Shown piece after piece: positions 26,698 through 35,498 of a stretch of 64,000 nt of DNA (position 1 is its first letter; every line of letters starts with the position of its first letter). The position numbers and the translations under genes are program-made. Source of the stretch: Bradyrhizobium arachidis (lineage in GTDB: Bacteria > Pseudomonadota > Alphaproteobacteria > Rhizobiales > Xanthobacteraceae); assembly GCF_015291705.1 (NCBI RefSeq), contig NZ_CP030050.1:8928001-8992000 (forward strand), in the 5' to 3' direction. The notes under the pieces are model-generated. The model had not been told where the DNA came from. It ran no database searches and worked only from the letters and a program-made list of their open reading frames with translations.

Positions 26698-27201
26698 GTG
26701 CCACCGGACTTCAATCTACCGTTCGTGCTCAGCGTCGTCGGCGCTTTCCTGACAAGCGCGGTGGTGGCCGCCATCTACGTCTGGCCGGCACTCCGCGCCA
26801 TGCCGCGCTACGCCGCCTTGAGACTTCTCGCAGCCTTCAACGCGTTCAGGTTCCTGGGCATGAACTTCATGGTCGCCGGGTTCGTCTCTTCGGAGTTGAG
26901 CCCGGATTTCGCCGGCCAGGTCGGCTGGGGCGATCTCATCGCCGCCACCCTCGCGCTCGTTTCGATGGCGGCACTCACCTGGCGATGGTCGATCGCCGTT
27001 CCGTTGGTCTGGATATTCAACGTCTGGGGCACGCTGGATCTTCTGAACGCCTACTACATGGGCGTGACGAAAATCCAGAATCCCGGCCTCTTCGGCGCCG
27101 GCATTTACATTCCGGCCGTTTACGTGCCGCTGCTGCTCGTCAGCCACGTTCTCGTCTTCATGATTCTGCTCAGGGGCGGGGCTGAAGCAAAAGCACCGTG
27201 A
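26698..27201 (+). CDS. Hypothetical membrane protein, four to five helices
   Basis: 167 residues with a GTG start at 26698, preceded by AAGGA. Hydrophobic segments: about 7-30, 50-68 (FLGMNFMVAGFV), 78-98 (LIAATLALVSMAALTWRWSI), 98-120 (PLVWIFNVWGTLDLLNAYYM) and 137-158 (YIPAVYVPLLLVSHVLVFMI). No named family is certain. It looks like a small integral membrane protein seen next to short exported proteins in Bradyrhizobium. It is probably co-transcribed with the 26224 gene under the divergent LysR and ends just before the palindromic repeat. Confidence 0.75.
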   Translation: MPPDFNLPFVLSVVGAFLTSAVVAAIYVWPALRAMPRYAALRLLAAFNAFRFLGMNFMVAGFVSSELSPDFAGQVGWGDLIAATLALVSMAALTWRWSIAVPLVWIFNVWGTLDLLNAYYMGVTKIQNPGLFGAGIYIPAVYVPLLLVSHVLVFMILLRGGAEAKAP

Positions 27202-27210
27202 CACGATCAA

Positions 27211-27315
27211 CGGTGCCGTAGGGTGGGCAAAGGCGCTCTCGCGCCGTGCCCACCATCTTTCTGTCGCCGTGAACGAATGGCGGGCACGCTTCGCTTTGCC
27301 CACCCTACGGCACCG
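27211..27315. repeat. GTAGGGTGGGC inverted repeat, copy 1
   Basis: The ends are a 21-bp perfect inverted repeat: CGGTGCCGTAGGGTGGGCAA begins at 27211 and its complement ends at 27315. The middle holds a second GTGCCCACC/GGCGGGCAC pair. It fills the gap between convergent stops (membrane protein and AsnC). The same element recurs at 32877-32970 and 37624-37715. Confidence 0.88.
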
Positions 27316-27326
27316 TGCCAGCCTCA

Positions 27327-27782
27327 TCAGAACGGCAGCGCCACGCCGGTCTTGATCTCCTTCAGCACCACGTTGCTGCGGACGTAGCGGATGCCGGGGA
27401 TGCGGAACATGAACTCGTCGAGGAAGCGGTTGTAGGCCGCCATGTCCTGCACGACGACGCGCAAATGGTAGTCGGCGTCGCCCGTGGTCGCAAAGCACTC
27501 CAGCACCTCGCGGCGCTTCGTGACCCGGGCGACAAATTCGTCGACGAACTTGGCATCGTGCCGCTCCAGCGAAACGTGGAGGATAGCGGACATCGCAAAG
27601 CCCGCCTGCTCGCGCGCGACCAGCGCCGCATAGCCGCGAATGACACCGCTCTCTTCCAGCGCACGCACCCGGCGCCAGCAGGCGGAGGTGGACATGCCGA
27701 CCTCATCGGCCAACTGCTGGTTGGTGGCGCGGCCGTCCTTCTGAAGATGGGCGAGTATTCGCGTGTCCTGTTCTTCGATCAT
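27327..27782 (-). CDS. Lrp/AsnC-family transcriptional regulator
   Basis: 151 residues, full length. Helix-turn-helix: LDxxDxxIL-like start IEEQDTRILAHLQ, then TNQQLADEVGMSTSACWRRVRALEESG. RAM domain: CFATTGDADYHLRVVVQDMAAYNRFLDE, followed by IRYVRSNVVLKEIK. It is divergent from the indolepyruvate oxidoreductase gene. The 144-bp gap contains two near-identical 14-bp sequences exactly 30 bp apart plus a palindrome. It is therefore a strong candidate for the local regulator of aromatic 2-oxo acid oxidation, with an aromatic amino acid as a plausible ligand. Confidence 0.93.
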   Translation of the reverse strand: MIEEQDTRILAHLQKDGRATNQQLADEVGMSTSACWRRVRALEESGVIRGYAALVAREQAGFAMSAILHVSLERHDAKFVDEFVARVTKRREVLECFATTGDADYHLRVVVQDMAAYNRFLDEFMFRIPGIRYVRSNVVLKEIKTGVALPF

Positions 27783-27804
27783 GAAAGCCTCTCAGATCGG
27801 GAAC

Positions 27805-27879
27805 TTCTACCAAATTTGATAGCATAGCGCAAAATTCTACCGAATTTGTGATCTACGCGGGAAAAATAGGTAAGACCTA
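27805..27879. promoter_or_regulatory. Candidate Lrp/AsnC operator array
   Basis: TTCTACCAAATTTG (27805-27818) and TTCTACCGAATTTG (27835-27848) differ at one base and start exactly 30 bp apart, three helical turns. TAGGT-AAG-ACCTA (27867-27879) is a nearby perfect dyad. The array lies between the divergent AsnC and oxidoreductase starts, as expected for Lrp-type wrapping. Identification is from spacing and repetition. Confidence 0.6.
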
Positions 27880-27926
27880 CCAGCCGCCCAGGCCTAACCT
27901 TCGCTGATCGCCGCGCGAGGTCCGCC

Positions 27927-30900
27927 ATGGACGCCATTCCGTCACTCGACAGTTACGAGCTCTCCGACCGCTACGACCGCGACGAGGGCCGCGTCTTCCT
28001 CACGGGCACGCAGGCCATCGTCCGCATTGCGCTCGACCAGATCAGGCGCGACCGTGCCGCGGGGCTCAACACCGCGGGCTTCATCTCCGGCTATCGCGGC
28101 TCGCCGCTCGGCGGCATGGATCTCGAGCTGTGGCGCATCCAGGAGCGATTGAAGCACGATGCGATCGAATTTCTCCCCGCAGTGAACGAGGACCTCGCCG
28201 CAACCGCCGTGCTTGGCTCGCAGCAGGTCGAGACGCAAGGAGACCGCGAGGTCGATGGCGTGTTCGGGCTCTGGTACGGCAAGGGCCCCGGCGTCGATCG
28301 CTCCGGCGATGCGCTCAAGCACGGCAACGCCTACGGCTCCTCGCCGCGTGGCGGCGTGCTGGTGGTCGCCGGCGACGACCATGGCTGCGTCTCCTCGTCG
28401 ATGCCGCACCAGTCCGACGTCGCCTTCATGAGCTGGTTCATGCCGACGCTGCATCCGGCCAGCGTCAGCGAATATCTCGAGTTCGGCGAATATGGCTACG
28501 CGCTGAGCCGCTTCTCCGGCATGTGGGTCGGCTTCAAGGCGATCTCGGAGATCGTGGAATCAGGCGCCTCCGTCGCGCTGCGCCCGCCCCGCGCCTTTCG
28601 CCCGCCGGACTTCACGCCGCCGCCAGGCGGGCTGCACTATCGCTGGCCCGATCTGCCGGGGCCGCAGATCGAGGAGCGGCTGGAGGCGAAGAAGCACGCG
28701 GTCTACGCCTTCGCGAAGGCCAACCCGATCGATCGCCATATCTACGACATCCCCAATGCCAGCTACGGCATCGTCACTACAGGCAAGGCGCATCTCGATC
28801 TGATGGAGGCACTGCGCCTGATGGGGCTCGATGAGGCGGCCTGCCGCAGCATCGGCATCGACATCTACAAGGTCGGCATGGTCTGGCCGCTGGCGCTGCA
28901 CGACGCGATGGAGTTCGTGAAGGGCAAGCGCGAAATCCTCGTGGTCGAGGAGAAACGCGGCATCATAGAGAGCCAGTTCAAGGAATATTTCTACGACTAT
29001 CCCGGCACCAAGCCCGAGCGCATGGTCGGCAAGCACGACGAGCGCGGCGGGCGGCTGATCTCCTGGATCGGCGAATTGTCGCCGCGCGCGCTGGCCGGCG
29101 TGCTCGCGCGCCGGCTCGATCCGATGTTTCCCGGCCTCAACCTTGCGGCACGTGCGGCCGCCTTGATGCCGGAGGCCGCACGCACGATCACCGTCGCCGG
29201 TGCAACGCGCACGCCGTATTTCTGCTCGGGATGTCCGCACAACATTTCAACCAAGGTCCCCGAAGGCTCGAAGGCGCTGGCCGGCATCGGCTGCCATTTC
29301 ATGGCGAGCTGGATGGACCGCGAGACCTCGTCGCTGATCCAGATGGGCGGCGAGGGCGTGAACTGGGCGGCATCGTCGCGATTCACCGGCAACAAGCACG
29401 TCTTCCAGAATCTCGGCGAAGGCACCTATTATCACTCCGGCTCGATGGCGATCCGCCAGGCGATCGCCGCCAAAGCCAACATCACCTACAAGATCCTGTT
29501 CAATGATGCCGTCGCAATGACCGGCGGCCAGCCGGTCGACGGCCCCATCAGCGTGCATGCCATCGCACACAGCGTCCGCGCCGAGGGCGTCGCGCGCATT
29601 GCGCTGGTCTCGGACGATCCCGCGCAGTTTGCTCCGGCGGACCTGCCGATCGGCGTCACCATCCATCCGCGCGAGGAGATGGATGCGGTCCAGCGCGAGC
29701 TGCGGGATGTCCCGGGCGTCTCGGTCCTGATCTACCAGCAGACCTGCGCCACCGAGAAGCGGCGACGCCGCAAGCGGGGGCAGCTCGCCGACCCCAAGCG
29801 CTTTGCCTATATCAACGACCTCGTCTGCGAAGGCTGCGGCGATTGCTCGGTCGAGTCCAACTGTCTCAGCGTCGAGCCGAAGGAGACGCCATTCGGCCGC
29901 AAGCGCCGGATCAACCTGTCGGCCTGCAACAAGGATTTCTCCTGCCTCAACGGCTTCTGCCCGAGCTTCGTCACCGTCGAAGGCGCGACGCGACGCAAGA
30001 AGAGTGCAAGCGAGATCGATGCGGTGGGCCGGGCCGCCACGCTTCCCCTGCCCGTCACCACAACGCTCGATCGACCCTACGATCTGCTCGTGACCGGTGT
30101 CGGCGGCACCGGCGTGATCACGGTCGGCGCGCTGATCGGCATGGCCGCGCATCTGGAACGACGCGGCGTCTCGGTGCTCGACTTCACCGGCTTTGCGCAA
30201 AAATTCGGCCCCGTGCTGAGCTATCTCCGGCTTGCCGCGTCCCCGGACGCGCTGCACCAGGTCCGCATCGACCAGGGCGCGGCCGATGCACTGATCGGCT
30301 GCGACCTCGTCGTCAGCTCCTCGCCCAAGGCATCCGGCACCTATCGCCGCGGCACCCGCGCGGTGGTCAACACGGCGGAGATGCCGACCGGCGACGTCGT
30401 GCGTTTCCGCGATGCTGATCTCGCCTCCCCCGCCCGCCTGCGCGCGATCGGCCATGTCATCGGTGAGAGCAATCTCGACACCATCAATGCCAATGCGCTG
30501 GCCGAACGGCTGCTCGGCGACGCCGTCTACGCCAACATCATCATGCTCGGCTTTGCCTGGCAGCATGGGCTGGTGCCGGTCTCGCTATCCGCACTGCTGC
30601 GCGCGATCGAGCTCAACGGCATCGCGGTCGAGCGCAACAGGCAGGCCTTTGCCTGGGGCCGCATTGCGGCTGCCGATCCGGACTTCTTGCCGGAGGCGAG
30701 CGCGACGCCGCAAGCCGAGACGCTGGACCAGATCATCGCCCGGCGCGCCGAATTCCTCACCGCCTATCAGGACGAATCTTATGCGACGCACTATCGGACA
30801 ATCGTCGCAAAGGTCCGCAACGCCGAAACGGCCCTGAACAGCACGGCGCTGACCGAGGCGGTTGCCCGCGCCCTGTTCAAGCTGATGGCCTACAAGGATG

Positions 30901-31376
30901 AGTACGAGGTCGCGCGCCTGCATATGCAGAGCGGCTTCCGCGACGAGCTGAAGCGCGAGTTCGAGGACGGATTCAGCGTCCAGTATCACCTCGCCCCGCC
31001 GTTCCTGTCCTCCAAGCGCGATGCCCGCGGCCGTCCGCGCAAGCGCGCCTTCGGCCAGTGGATCCAGAGGCCGCTCGCCGTGTTGGCGCGATTGAAGGGA
31101 TTACGCGGAACGCCGTTCGACCCGTTCGGCTACACGCATGAGCGGCGCACTGAACGGGAGCTGATCAGCTGGTATGAAGGGCTGATCGAGCGCATGCTCG
31201 GCAATCTCGACGCAGCGCGACTGTCCGACCTCGTTGTCATCGCAAAAGCGCCGATGGAAATCCGTGGCTACGGACCCGTGAAGGACGCCGCGATCGCCAA
31301 GGTGAAGCCCGAGGTCGAGCGGCTCGTTGCGAATTTGACGACATCGGTAACGCAAAAGATGCACGCCCACGATTGA
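27927..31376 (+). CDS. Indolepyruvate ferredoxin oxidoreductase, fused alpha/gamma form
   Basis: 1149 residues, the length of single-chain bacterial indolepyruvate:ferredoxin oxidoreductases. N-terminal pyrimidine/TPP regions: GTQAIVRIALDQ, GFISGYRGSPLGGMD, GEGTYYHSGSMAIRQAI, ILFNDAVAMTGGQPVDGP. Cysteines for iron-sulfur clusters: Cys433/436 (CSGCPHN), Cys634/637/640/646, and Cys667/673/678. The C-terminal gamma domain starts near 710 (LLVTGVGGTGVITVGALIGMA). It converts aryl-pyruvates from Trp, Phe or Tyr to aryl-acetyl-CoA with ferredoxin reduction in the cytosol. The AsnC gene is divergent, and the following amidase is 75 bp downstream. Confidence 0.95.
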   Translation: MDAIPSLDSYELSDRYDRDEGRVFLTGTQAIVRIALDQIRRDRAAGLNTAGFISGYRGSPLGGMDLELWRIQERLKHDAIEFLPAVNEDLAATAVLGSQQVETQGDREVDGVFGLWYGKGPGVDRSGDALKHGNAYGSSPRGGVLVVAGDDHGCVSSSMPHQSDVAFMSWFMPTLHPASVSEYLEFGEYGYALSRFSGMWVGFKAISEIVESGASVALRPPRAFRPPDFTPPPGGLHYRWPDLPGPQIEERLEAKKHAVYAFAKANPIDRHIYDIPNASYGIVTTGKAHLDLMEALRLMGLDEAACRSIGIDIYKVGMVWPLALHDAMEFVKGKREILVVEEKRGIIESQFKEYFYDYPGTKPERMVGKHDERGGRLISWIGELSPRALAGVLARRLDPMFPGLNLAARAAALMPEAARTITVAGATRTPYFCSGCPHNISTKVPEGSKALAGIGCHFMASWMDRETSSLIQMGGEGVNWAASSRFTGNKHVFQNLGEGTYYHSGSMAIRQAIAAKANITYKILFNDAVAMTGGQPVDGPISVHAIAHSVRAEGVARIALVSDDPAQFAPADLPIGVTIHPREEMDAVQRELRDVPGVSVLIYQQTCATEKRRRRKRGQLADPKRFAYINDLVCEGCGDCSVESNCLSVEPKETPFGRKRRINLSACNKDFSCLNGFCPSFVTVEGATRRKKSASEIDAVGRAATLPLPVTTTLDRPYDLLVTGVGGTGVITVGALIGMAAHLERRGVSVLDFTGFAQKFGPVLSYLRLAASPDALHQVRIDQGAADALIGCDLVVSSSPKASGTYRRGTRAVVNTAEMPTGDVVRFRDADLASPARLRAIGHVIGESNLDTINANALAERLLGDAVYANIIMLGFAWQHGLVPVSLSALLRAIELNGIAVERNRQAFAWGRIAAADPDFLPEASATPQAETLDQIIARRAEFLTAYQDESYATHYRTIVAKVRNAETALNSTALTEAVARALFKLMAYKDEYEVARLHMQSGFRDELKREFEDGFSVQYHLAPPFLSSKRDARGRPRKRAFGQWIQRPLAVLARLKGLRGTPFDPFGYTHERRTERELISWYEGLIERMLGNLDAARLSDLVVIAKAPMEIRGYGPVKDAAIAKVKPEVERLVANLTTSVTQKMHAHD

Positions 31377-31451
31377 CGCGACACCAGTGAGGCCTCAGCC
31401 TCCAGACTTTAAGGGGCGCCTGTTGGCGCCTCCGCAATCAGGTGACGCATC

Positions 31452-32870
31452 ATGGATTTCCACCAGTTGACCCTGAGCCAGGCCGCCGCCGACCTCCGCG
31501 CCGGAAAAGGCGCGAGCACATCACTCACGACGGAAGCTCTCACCCGTGCCAAGGCCCATGCCGATCTCAACGCCTTCGTGACTCTGGACGAGGCTGGCGC
31601 GCTGAAGGCCGCCGCCGCATTCGACGCGAGCGGCGACACCAGCAAGCCGCTCGGCGGCGTTCCCATCGTGATCAAGGACAATATCGAGGTTGCCGGACTT
31701 CCGTGCAGCGCCGGCACACCCGCGCTGAAGGACTACATTCCGAAGTCAGACGCGCCCGTGGTCGCCAGGCTGCACGCCGCAGGCGCGGTCATCATCGGCA
31801 AGACCAGCATGCACGAGCTCGCTTTCGGGGTCTCCGGCTACAACACCGCGTTCAAGACCGGCGTGGAGTACGGTGTGCGAAACGCCTATGACCGCTCGCT
31901 GATCGCCGGCGGGTCCTCGTCCGGGACCGGCGCTGCGATCGGTGCGCGGATCGTTGCGGGCGGGCTCGGCACCGACACGGGCGGATCGGTCCGGGTGCCC
32001 GGCGCGCTGAATGGATGCGCCTCGCTGCGCCCGACGATCGGTCGTTATCCGCAGCAAGGCATCGCGCCGATCTCGCACACCCGCGACACCGCTGGCCCTA
32101 TGGCCGCAACCATGGCGGATGTCGCACTGCTCGACCGCGTCGTCGCCGGCGGCGACGACATCACACCGGCGGATCTGAAGCAGGTTCGCATCGGCATCGT
32201 GAAGACGATGCTGACCAATCTCGATGCCGACACCGAAGCCGCGTTCCACGCGGCGATTGCAGCCATGAAGGCGCAGGGCGTCACCATCATAGAGATCGCG
32301 ATGCCGCAGCTCGCCGAGCTCAACGGCCAGGTCAGCTTTCCCGTCGCGCTGTACGAGGCCTATGACGATCTGGCCGCCTATCTCCAGCATACCGGCACCG
32401 GCCTCAGCATCGAGGCGCTGGCGAAGGACATCTCCAGCGCCGACGTCAAGGGCATCTATGATGGCTTCGTGATCCCGCGCAAACTGCCGGCTCCCGATGG
32501 CACGCTGCTCGACGCCAAGCCGCTCTATGACGCCGCGATCAAGACCGGGCGGCCGGCACTTCAGGCCCTCTACAGCGGCACGTTTGCCGGCAACAGGCTG
32601 GACGCCATCGCCTTCCCGACCACGACGCGCGTGGCGATTGCCTCCAATCCCGACTCCAGCAGCTTGGAAAATTTCGGCCTGCTCATCCAGAACACCGATC
32701 CCGGCAGCAATGCCGGCATTCCCGGTATCCAGATTCCAGTCGCGCTGGGCGCCACGAGCAAATTGCCTGTCGGGCTCGAGCTGGACGGCCCGGCAGGCAG
32801 CGATCGCCGCCTGCTTGCGATCGGCATCGCGCTCGACAGCGTATTTGGACGATTGCCGCCACCGCGTTGA
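31452..32870 (+). CDS. Amidase-signature enzyme, indoleacetamide-hydrolase-like
   Basis: 472 residues. The Ser-cisSer-Lys triad is complete: Lys75 (VIKDNIEVAG), Ser155 in GGSSSGTGAA, and Ser179 in GTDTGGSVRVPG. The overall wording and length resemble Bradyrhizobium indoleacetamide hydrolase (bam/iaaH), which makes indole-3-acetate from indoleacetamide. Other aryl or acyl amides remain possible. There is a good ribosome site (AGGTGA). Its place behind an aryl-pyruvate oxidoreductase makes an indole or aryl-acetate role attractive, but no indoleacetamide-forming monooxygenase gene is nearby. Confidence 0.88.
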   Translation: MDFHQLTLSQAAADLRAGKGASTSLTTEALTRAKAHADLNAFVTLDEAGALKAAAAFDASGDTSKPLGGVPIVIKDNIEVAGLPCSAGTPALKDYIPKSDAPVVARLHAAGAVIIGKTSMHELAFGVSGYNTAFKTGVEYGVRNAYDRSLIAGGSSSGTGAAIGARIVAGGLGTDTGGSVRVPGALNGCASLRPTIGRYPQQGIAPISHTRDTAGPMAATMADVALLDRVVAGGDDITPADLKQVRIGIVKTMLTNLDADTEAAFHAAIAAMKAQGVTIIEIAMPQLAELNGQVSFPVALYEAYDDLAAYLQHTGTGLSIEALAKDISSADVKGIYDGFVIPRKLPAPDGTLLDAKPLYDAAIKTGRPALQALYSGTFAGNRLDAIAFPTTTRVAIASNPDSSSLENFGLLIQNTDPGSNAGIPGIQIPVALGATSKLPVGLELDGPAGSDRRLLAIGIALDSVFGRLPPPR

Positions 32871-32876
32871 CGCTAT

Positions 32877-32970
32877 CGTAGGGCGGGCAAAGCGTAAGCG
32901 TGCCGACGGCTTCCTTCGAATTCACGACGAGATCGTGGGCACGGCGCTTCGCGCCTTTGCCCACCCTACG
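32877..32970. repeat. GTAGGGTGGGC inverted repeat, copy 2
   Basis: It starts CGTAGGGCGGGCAAAGCG and ends GCCTTTGCCCACCCTACG, an inverted repeat with one mismatch near the tip. It lies wholly between the convergent amidase stop (32870) and LysR stop (32991). Same family as 27211-27315 and 37624-37715. Confidence 0.85.
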
Positions 32971-32990
32971 GTTCTGCCGACACGGCGCCG

Positions 32991-33902
32991 TCACGCATAC
33001 GGATTGACCAGCTTCTGCTGCTCGGCGCTGTGGTGCACGAGCAGGTCGATGAAAGTCCTGACCTTGGCCGACAGATGATGCCGGTGCGGATAGACCGCGT
33101 TCATCGACAGCTCGACCGGCCGATATTCCGGCAGCAACCGGATGAGCCGGCCGGCGTCGAGATCGTCCTGGACGAGAAACCCGGCCATCAGGCAGACGGC
33201 AGCCCCCTCCAGCGCCACCCTGCGCAGCGCTTCCCCGCTGTTGGTGACGAAGCTGCCGGAGATGCGCACCGCGGCCGGCGCGCCCTTGCGATCGAAGAAG
33301 CGCCACTCGTCGCCGAACGGATAGTTCAGGTGACGGCCGCAATTATGCGCGGTCAGCTCGTCGAGCCGCTGCACCCGGCCGTGCTTCTCGAGATAGTCGT
33401 GGGAGCAACACAGCACGTGACGCCAGGTGGCAAGGCTCCGCACGATCAAGCTTGAATCGGGCGGCGGGGTCATGCGCAGGGCGACATCGTAGCCTTCCTC
33501 GATGAGATCGACATCGGCCTCGCCCATGCGCAGATCGATCTTGAGCTCGGGATAGGCCAACAGCAGCTTCGCCACCACGGGCGCAACGAACGGCACCATG
33601 TGGGTCGCAACGTGGATACGCAGCGTGCCGCGGGGCACCGATTGCAGTTCGCCCGCGATGTCGTCGGCCTGTTCGATATCGGCGAGGATCTGCACGCAGC
33701 GGTCGTAATAGGCCTTGCCGATCTCGGTGAGGTTGACCTTGCGCGTGGTGCGGTGAAGCAGCCTCACCCCGAGCCGGTCTTCCAGCGCCTGAACGTGATT
33801 GCTCACCATGGTGGTCGACATGTTGAGCTTACGGGCGGCTGCGGAGAAGCCGCCGGTCTCCACCACCCGGCTGAACACTTCGAGGCTCGTCAATCGATCC
33901 AT
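32991..33902 (-). CDS. LysR-family transcriptional regulator
   Basis: 303 residues. Helix-turn-helix near 19-45: FSAAARKLNMSTTMVSNHVQALEDRLG, then LLHRTTRKVNLTEIGKAYY. The effector domain begins TLRIHVATHMVPFVAPVV, with GYDVALRM. It is divergent from the EmrA-like gene, with three CCGATTAT elements in between. It is therefore probably the regulator of the efflux operon, responding to an exported or toxic phenolic-type compound (inferred). The ATG at 33902 follows family similarity. Confidence 0.93.
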   Translation of the reverse strand: MDRLTSLEVFSRVVETGGFSAAARKLNMSTTMVSNHVQALEDRLGVRLLHRTTRKVNLTEIGKAYYDRCVQILADIEQADDIAGELQSVPRGTLRIHVATHMVPFVAPVVAKLLLAYPELKIDLRMGEADVDLIEEGYDVALRMTPPPDSSLIVRSLATWRHVLCCSHDYLEKHGRVQRLDELTAHNCGRHLNYPFGDEWRFFDRKGAPAAVRISGSFVTNSGEALRRVALEGAAVCLMAGFLVQDDLDAGRLIRLLPEYRPVELSMNAVYPHRHHLSAKVRTFIDLLVHHSAEQQKLVNPYA

Positions 33903-33907
33903 GACCG

Positions 33908-33957
33908 CCGATTATCCCATCTCGATCGATAATCGGAAGGAACTCACCCCGATTATC
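33908..33957. promoter_or_regulatory. Candidate LysR binding sites upstream of the efflux operon
   Basis: CCGATTAT (33908-33915) and ATAATCGG (33929-33936) form an inverted pair with a 13-bp spacer. CCGATTATC recurs in direct orientation at 33949-33957. They lie immediately before the LysR start and about 250 bp before the EmrA-like start; related GGATAATCC occurs near 34130. The 299-bp gap 33903-34201 otherwise shows no gene. Confidence 0.55.
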
Positions 33958-34201
33958 TCATCAGATCATAAACACGCCCTCATCCGCTCGCAGCTCCGTG
34001 CGGGCGCCATGGGTTAGCAGCAATCGCACGACAGACGCGGCAATCCCTCTGGGGCAGTCGCCGGCCTGCTTCGGTAGATCATTACAAGCCAGGACGACGG
34101 TGCAGACTATCCACCCTCGATGGATAATCCTTCCCGAACTTCGCAAATTATCACCTGAGCCGGAACGAACGATAGTCTCACGGAGCCGATAGGAGACTGC
34201 C

Positions 34202-35383
34202 ATGTCCGAGATGCCCCGCACCGAAAACTTCGAGCAAGCAACTGAAATCGTTAATAATTACGCCAAGACGCCGCCGGCTCTTTCGGCCCGGAACCTGGTC
34301 CGGCGCGCGGCATTGGCTCTCGCGCTGCTCGCAGGCACGGCGGCGGTCGCCTATTATGGCCACGACTACTGGACCAACGGCCGCTACCTCGAATCCACCG
34401 ACGACGCCTATGTGAAGGCCGACTCCACGATCATCGCGCCGAAGGTCTCCGGCTATATCGCCAAGGTGCTGGTCGGCGACAATGAGCGGGTCAAGGCCGG
34501 CCAATTGCTGGCGAAGATCGACGACCGCGACTTCAGGGCGGCGCTGAACCAGGCGAGAGCCGACGTCGCCGCCGGCGAAGCCTCGGTGCGCAACATCGAT
34601 GCGCAGCTCGAGCTGCAGCAGCCGGTCATCGAGCAGAGCACCGCCGATGTCGCCGCCGCCGACGCCAATCTGAAGTTCGCGCAGGAGGAGCGCGCCCGCT
34701 ACGACGACCTCATGAAGTCGGGCTCCGGCACGATCCAGCGCGCGCAGCAGACCGATGCGGCGCTGCGCGCCAGCAACGCGCAATTGCAGCACGCCAAATC
34801 GGGCCTCGTCGCCGCGCAGCGCAAGGTCGACGTCCTCACCACCCAGCGCGCCCAGGCCGCGGCGCAGCTCGACCGCGCCCGCGCGGTCGCGCAGCAGGCC
34901 GGGTTGAATTTGTCCTATACCGAGGTCACCGCGCCTGTCGACGGCACCGTCGGCGCGCGCAGCCTGCGCGTCGGCCAGTTCGTGCAGGCCGGCACGCAGT
35001 TGATGGCGGTGGTGCCGCTCGACGCGGTCTATGTGGTCGCGAACTTCAAGGAGACCCAGCTCACGCATGTGCGCCCCGGCCAGCCGGTCGAGCTCCGCGT
35101 CGACAGTTTCCGCAACCAGACCCTGCACGGTCATGTCGACAGCCTGTCGCCGGCGAGCGGTTTGGAATTCGCGCTGCTGCCGCCTGACAACGCCACCGGC
35201 AACTTCACCAAGATCGTGCAGCGCGTGCCGGTGAAGATCGTGCTCGACGACCACAGCCTGACCGGACTGCTCCGGCCCGGCATGTCGGCGGTGCCGACCG
35301 TCGACACCAAGCAGACGGTGCTGGCCGAGCGCAATACGGCCAGGCATCTCGCCAACAACGCGCCTCGCCCGAACGGCAGCTGA
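34202..35383 (+). CDS. HlyD/EmrA-family membrane fusion protein
   Basis: 393 residues. Cytosolic N-terminus of about 35 residues, one membrane helix (ALALALLAGTAAVAYYG, about 37-53), then ESTDDAYVKADSTIIAPKVSGYI, the classic EmrA lipoyl-domain start. Next come a long helical hairpin rich in Ala/Gln/Arg (about 110-235) and the second half-motif YTEVTAPVDGTVGARSLRVGQFV. It is the periplasmic adaptor linking a DHA2-type pump to an outer-membrane channel. The DHA2 gene is 115 bp downstream; no TolC-like gene is present in the window. Confidence 0.93.
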   Translation: MSEMPRTENFEQATEIVNNYAKTPPALSARNLVRRAALALALLAGTAAVAYYGHDYWTNGRYLESTDDAYVKADSTIIAPKVSGYIAKVLVGDNERVKAGQLLAKIDDRDFRAALNQARADVAAGEASVRNIDAQLELQQPVIEQSTADVAAADANLKFAQEERARYDDLMKSGSGTIQRAQQTDAALRASNAQLQHAKSGLVAAQRKVDVLTTQRAQAAAQLDRARAVAQQAGLNLSYTEVTAPVDGTVGARSLRVGQFVQAGTQLMAVVPLDAVYVVANFKETQLTHVRPGQPVELRVDSFRNQTLHGHVDSLSPASGLEFALLPPDNATGNFTKIVQRVPVKIVLDDHSLTGLLRPGMSAVPTVDTKQTVLAERNTARHLANNAPRPNGS

Positions 35384-35498
35384 GGTGGGTTGATCGGCAG
35401 GACTATCAATTCCTGCCGGACGATGCTTCCCCAACTTCCTCGATTATCGAAACCAATCGCCTGACGCATCCTGTCTCCATACCCGAGACGAGGCTTCC

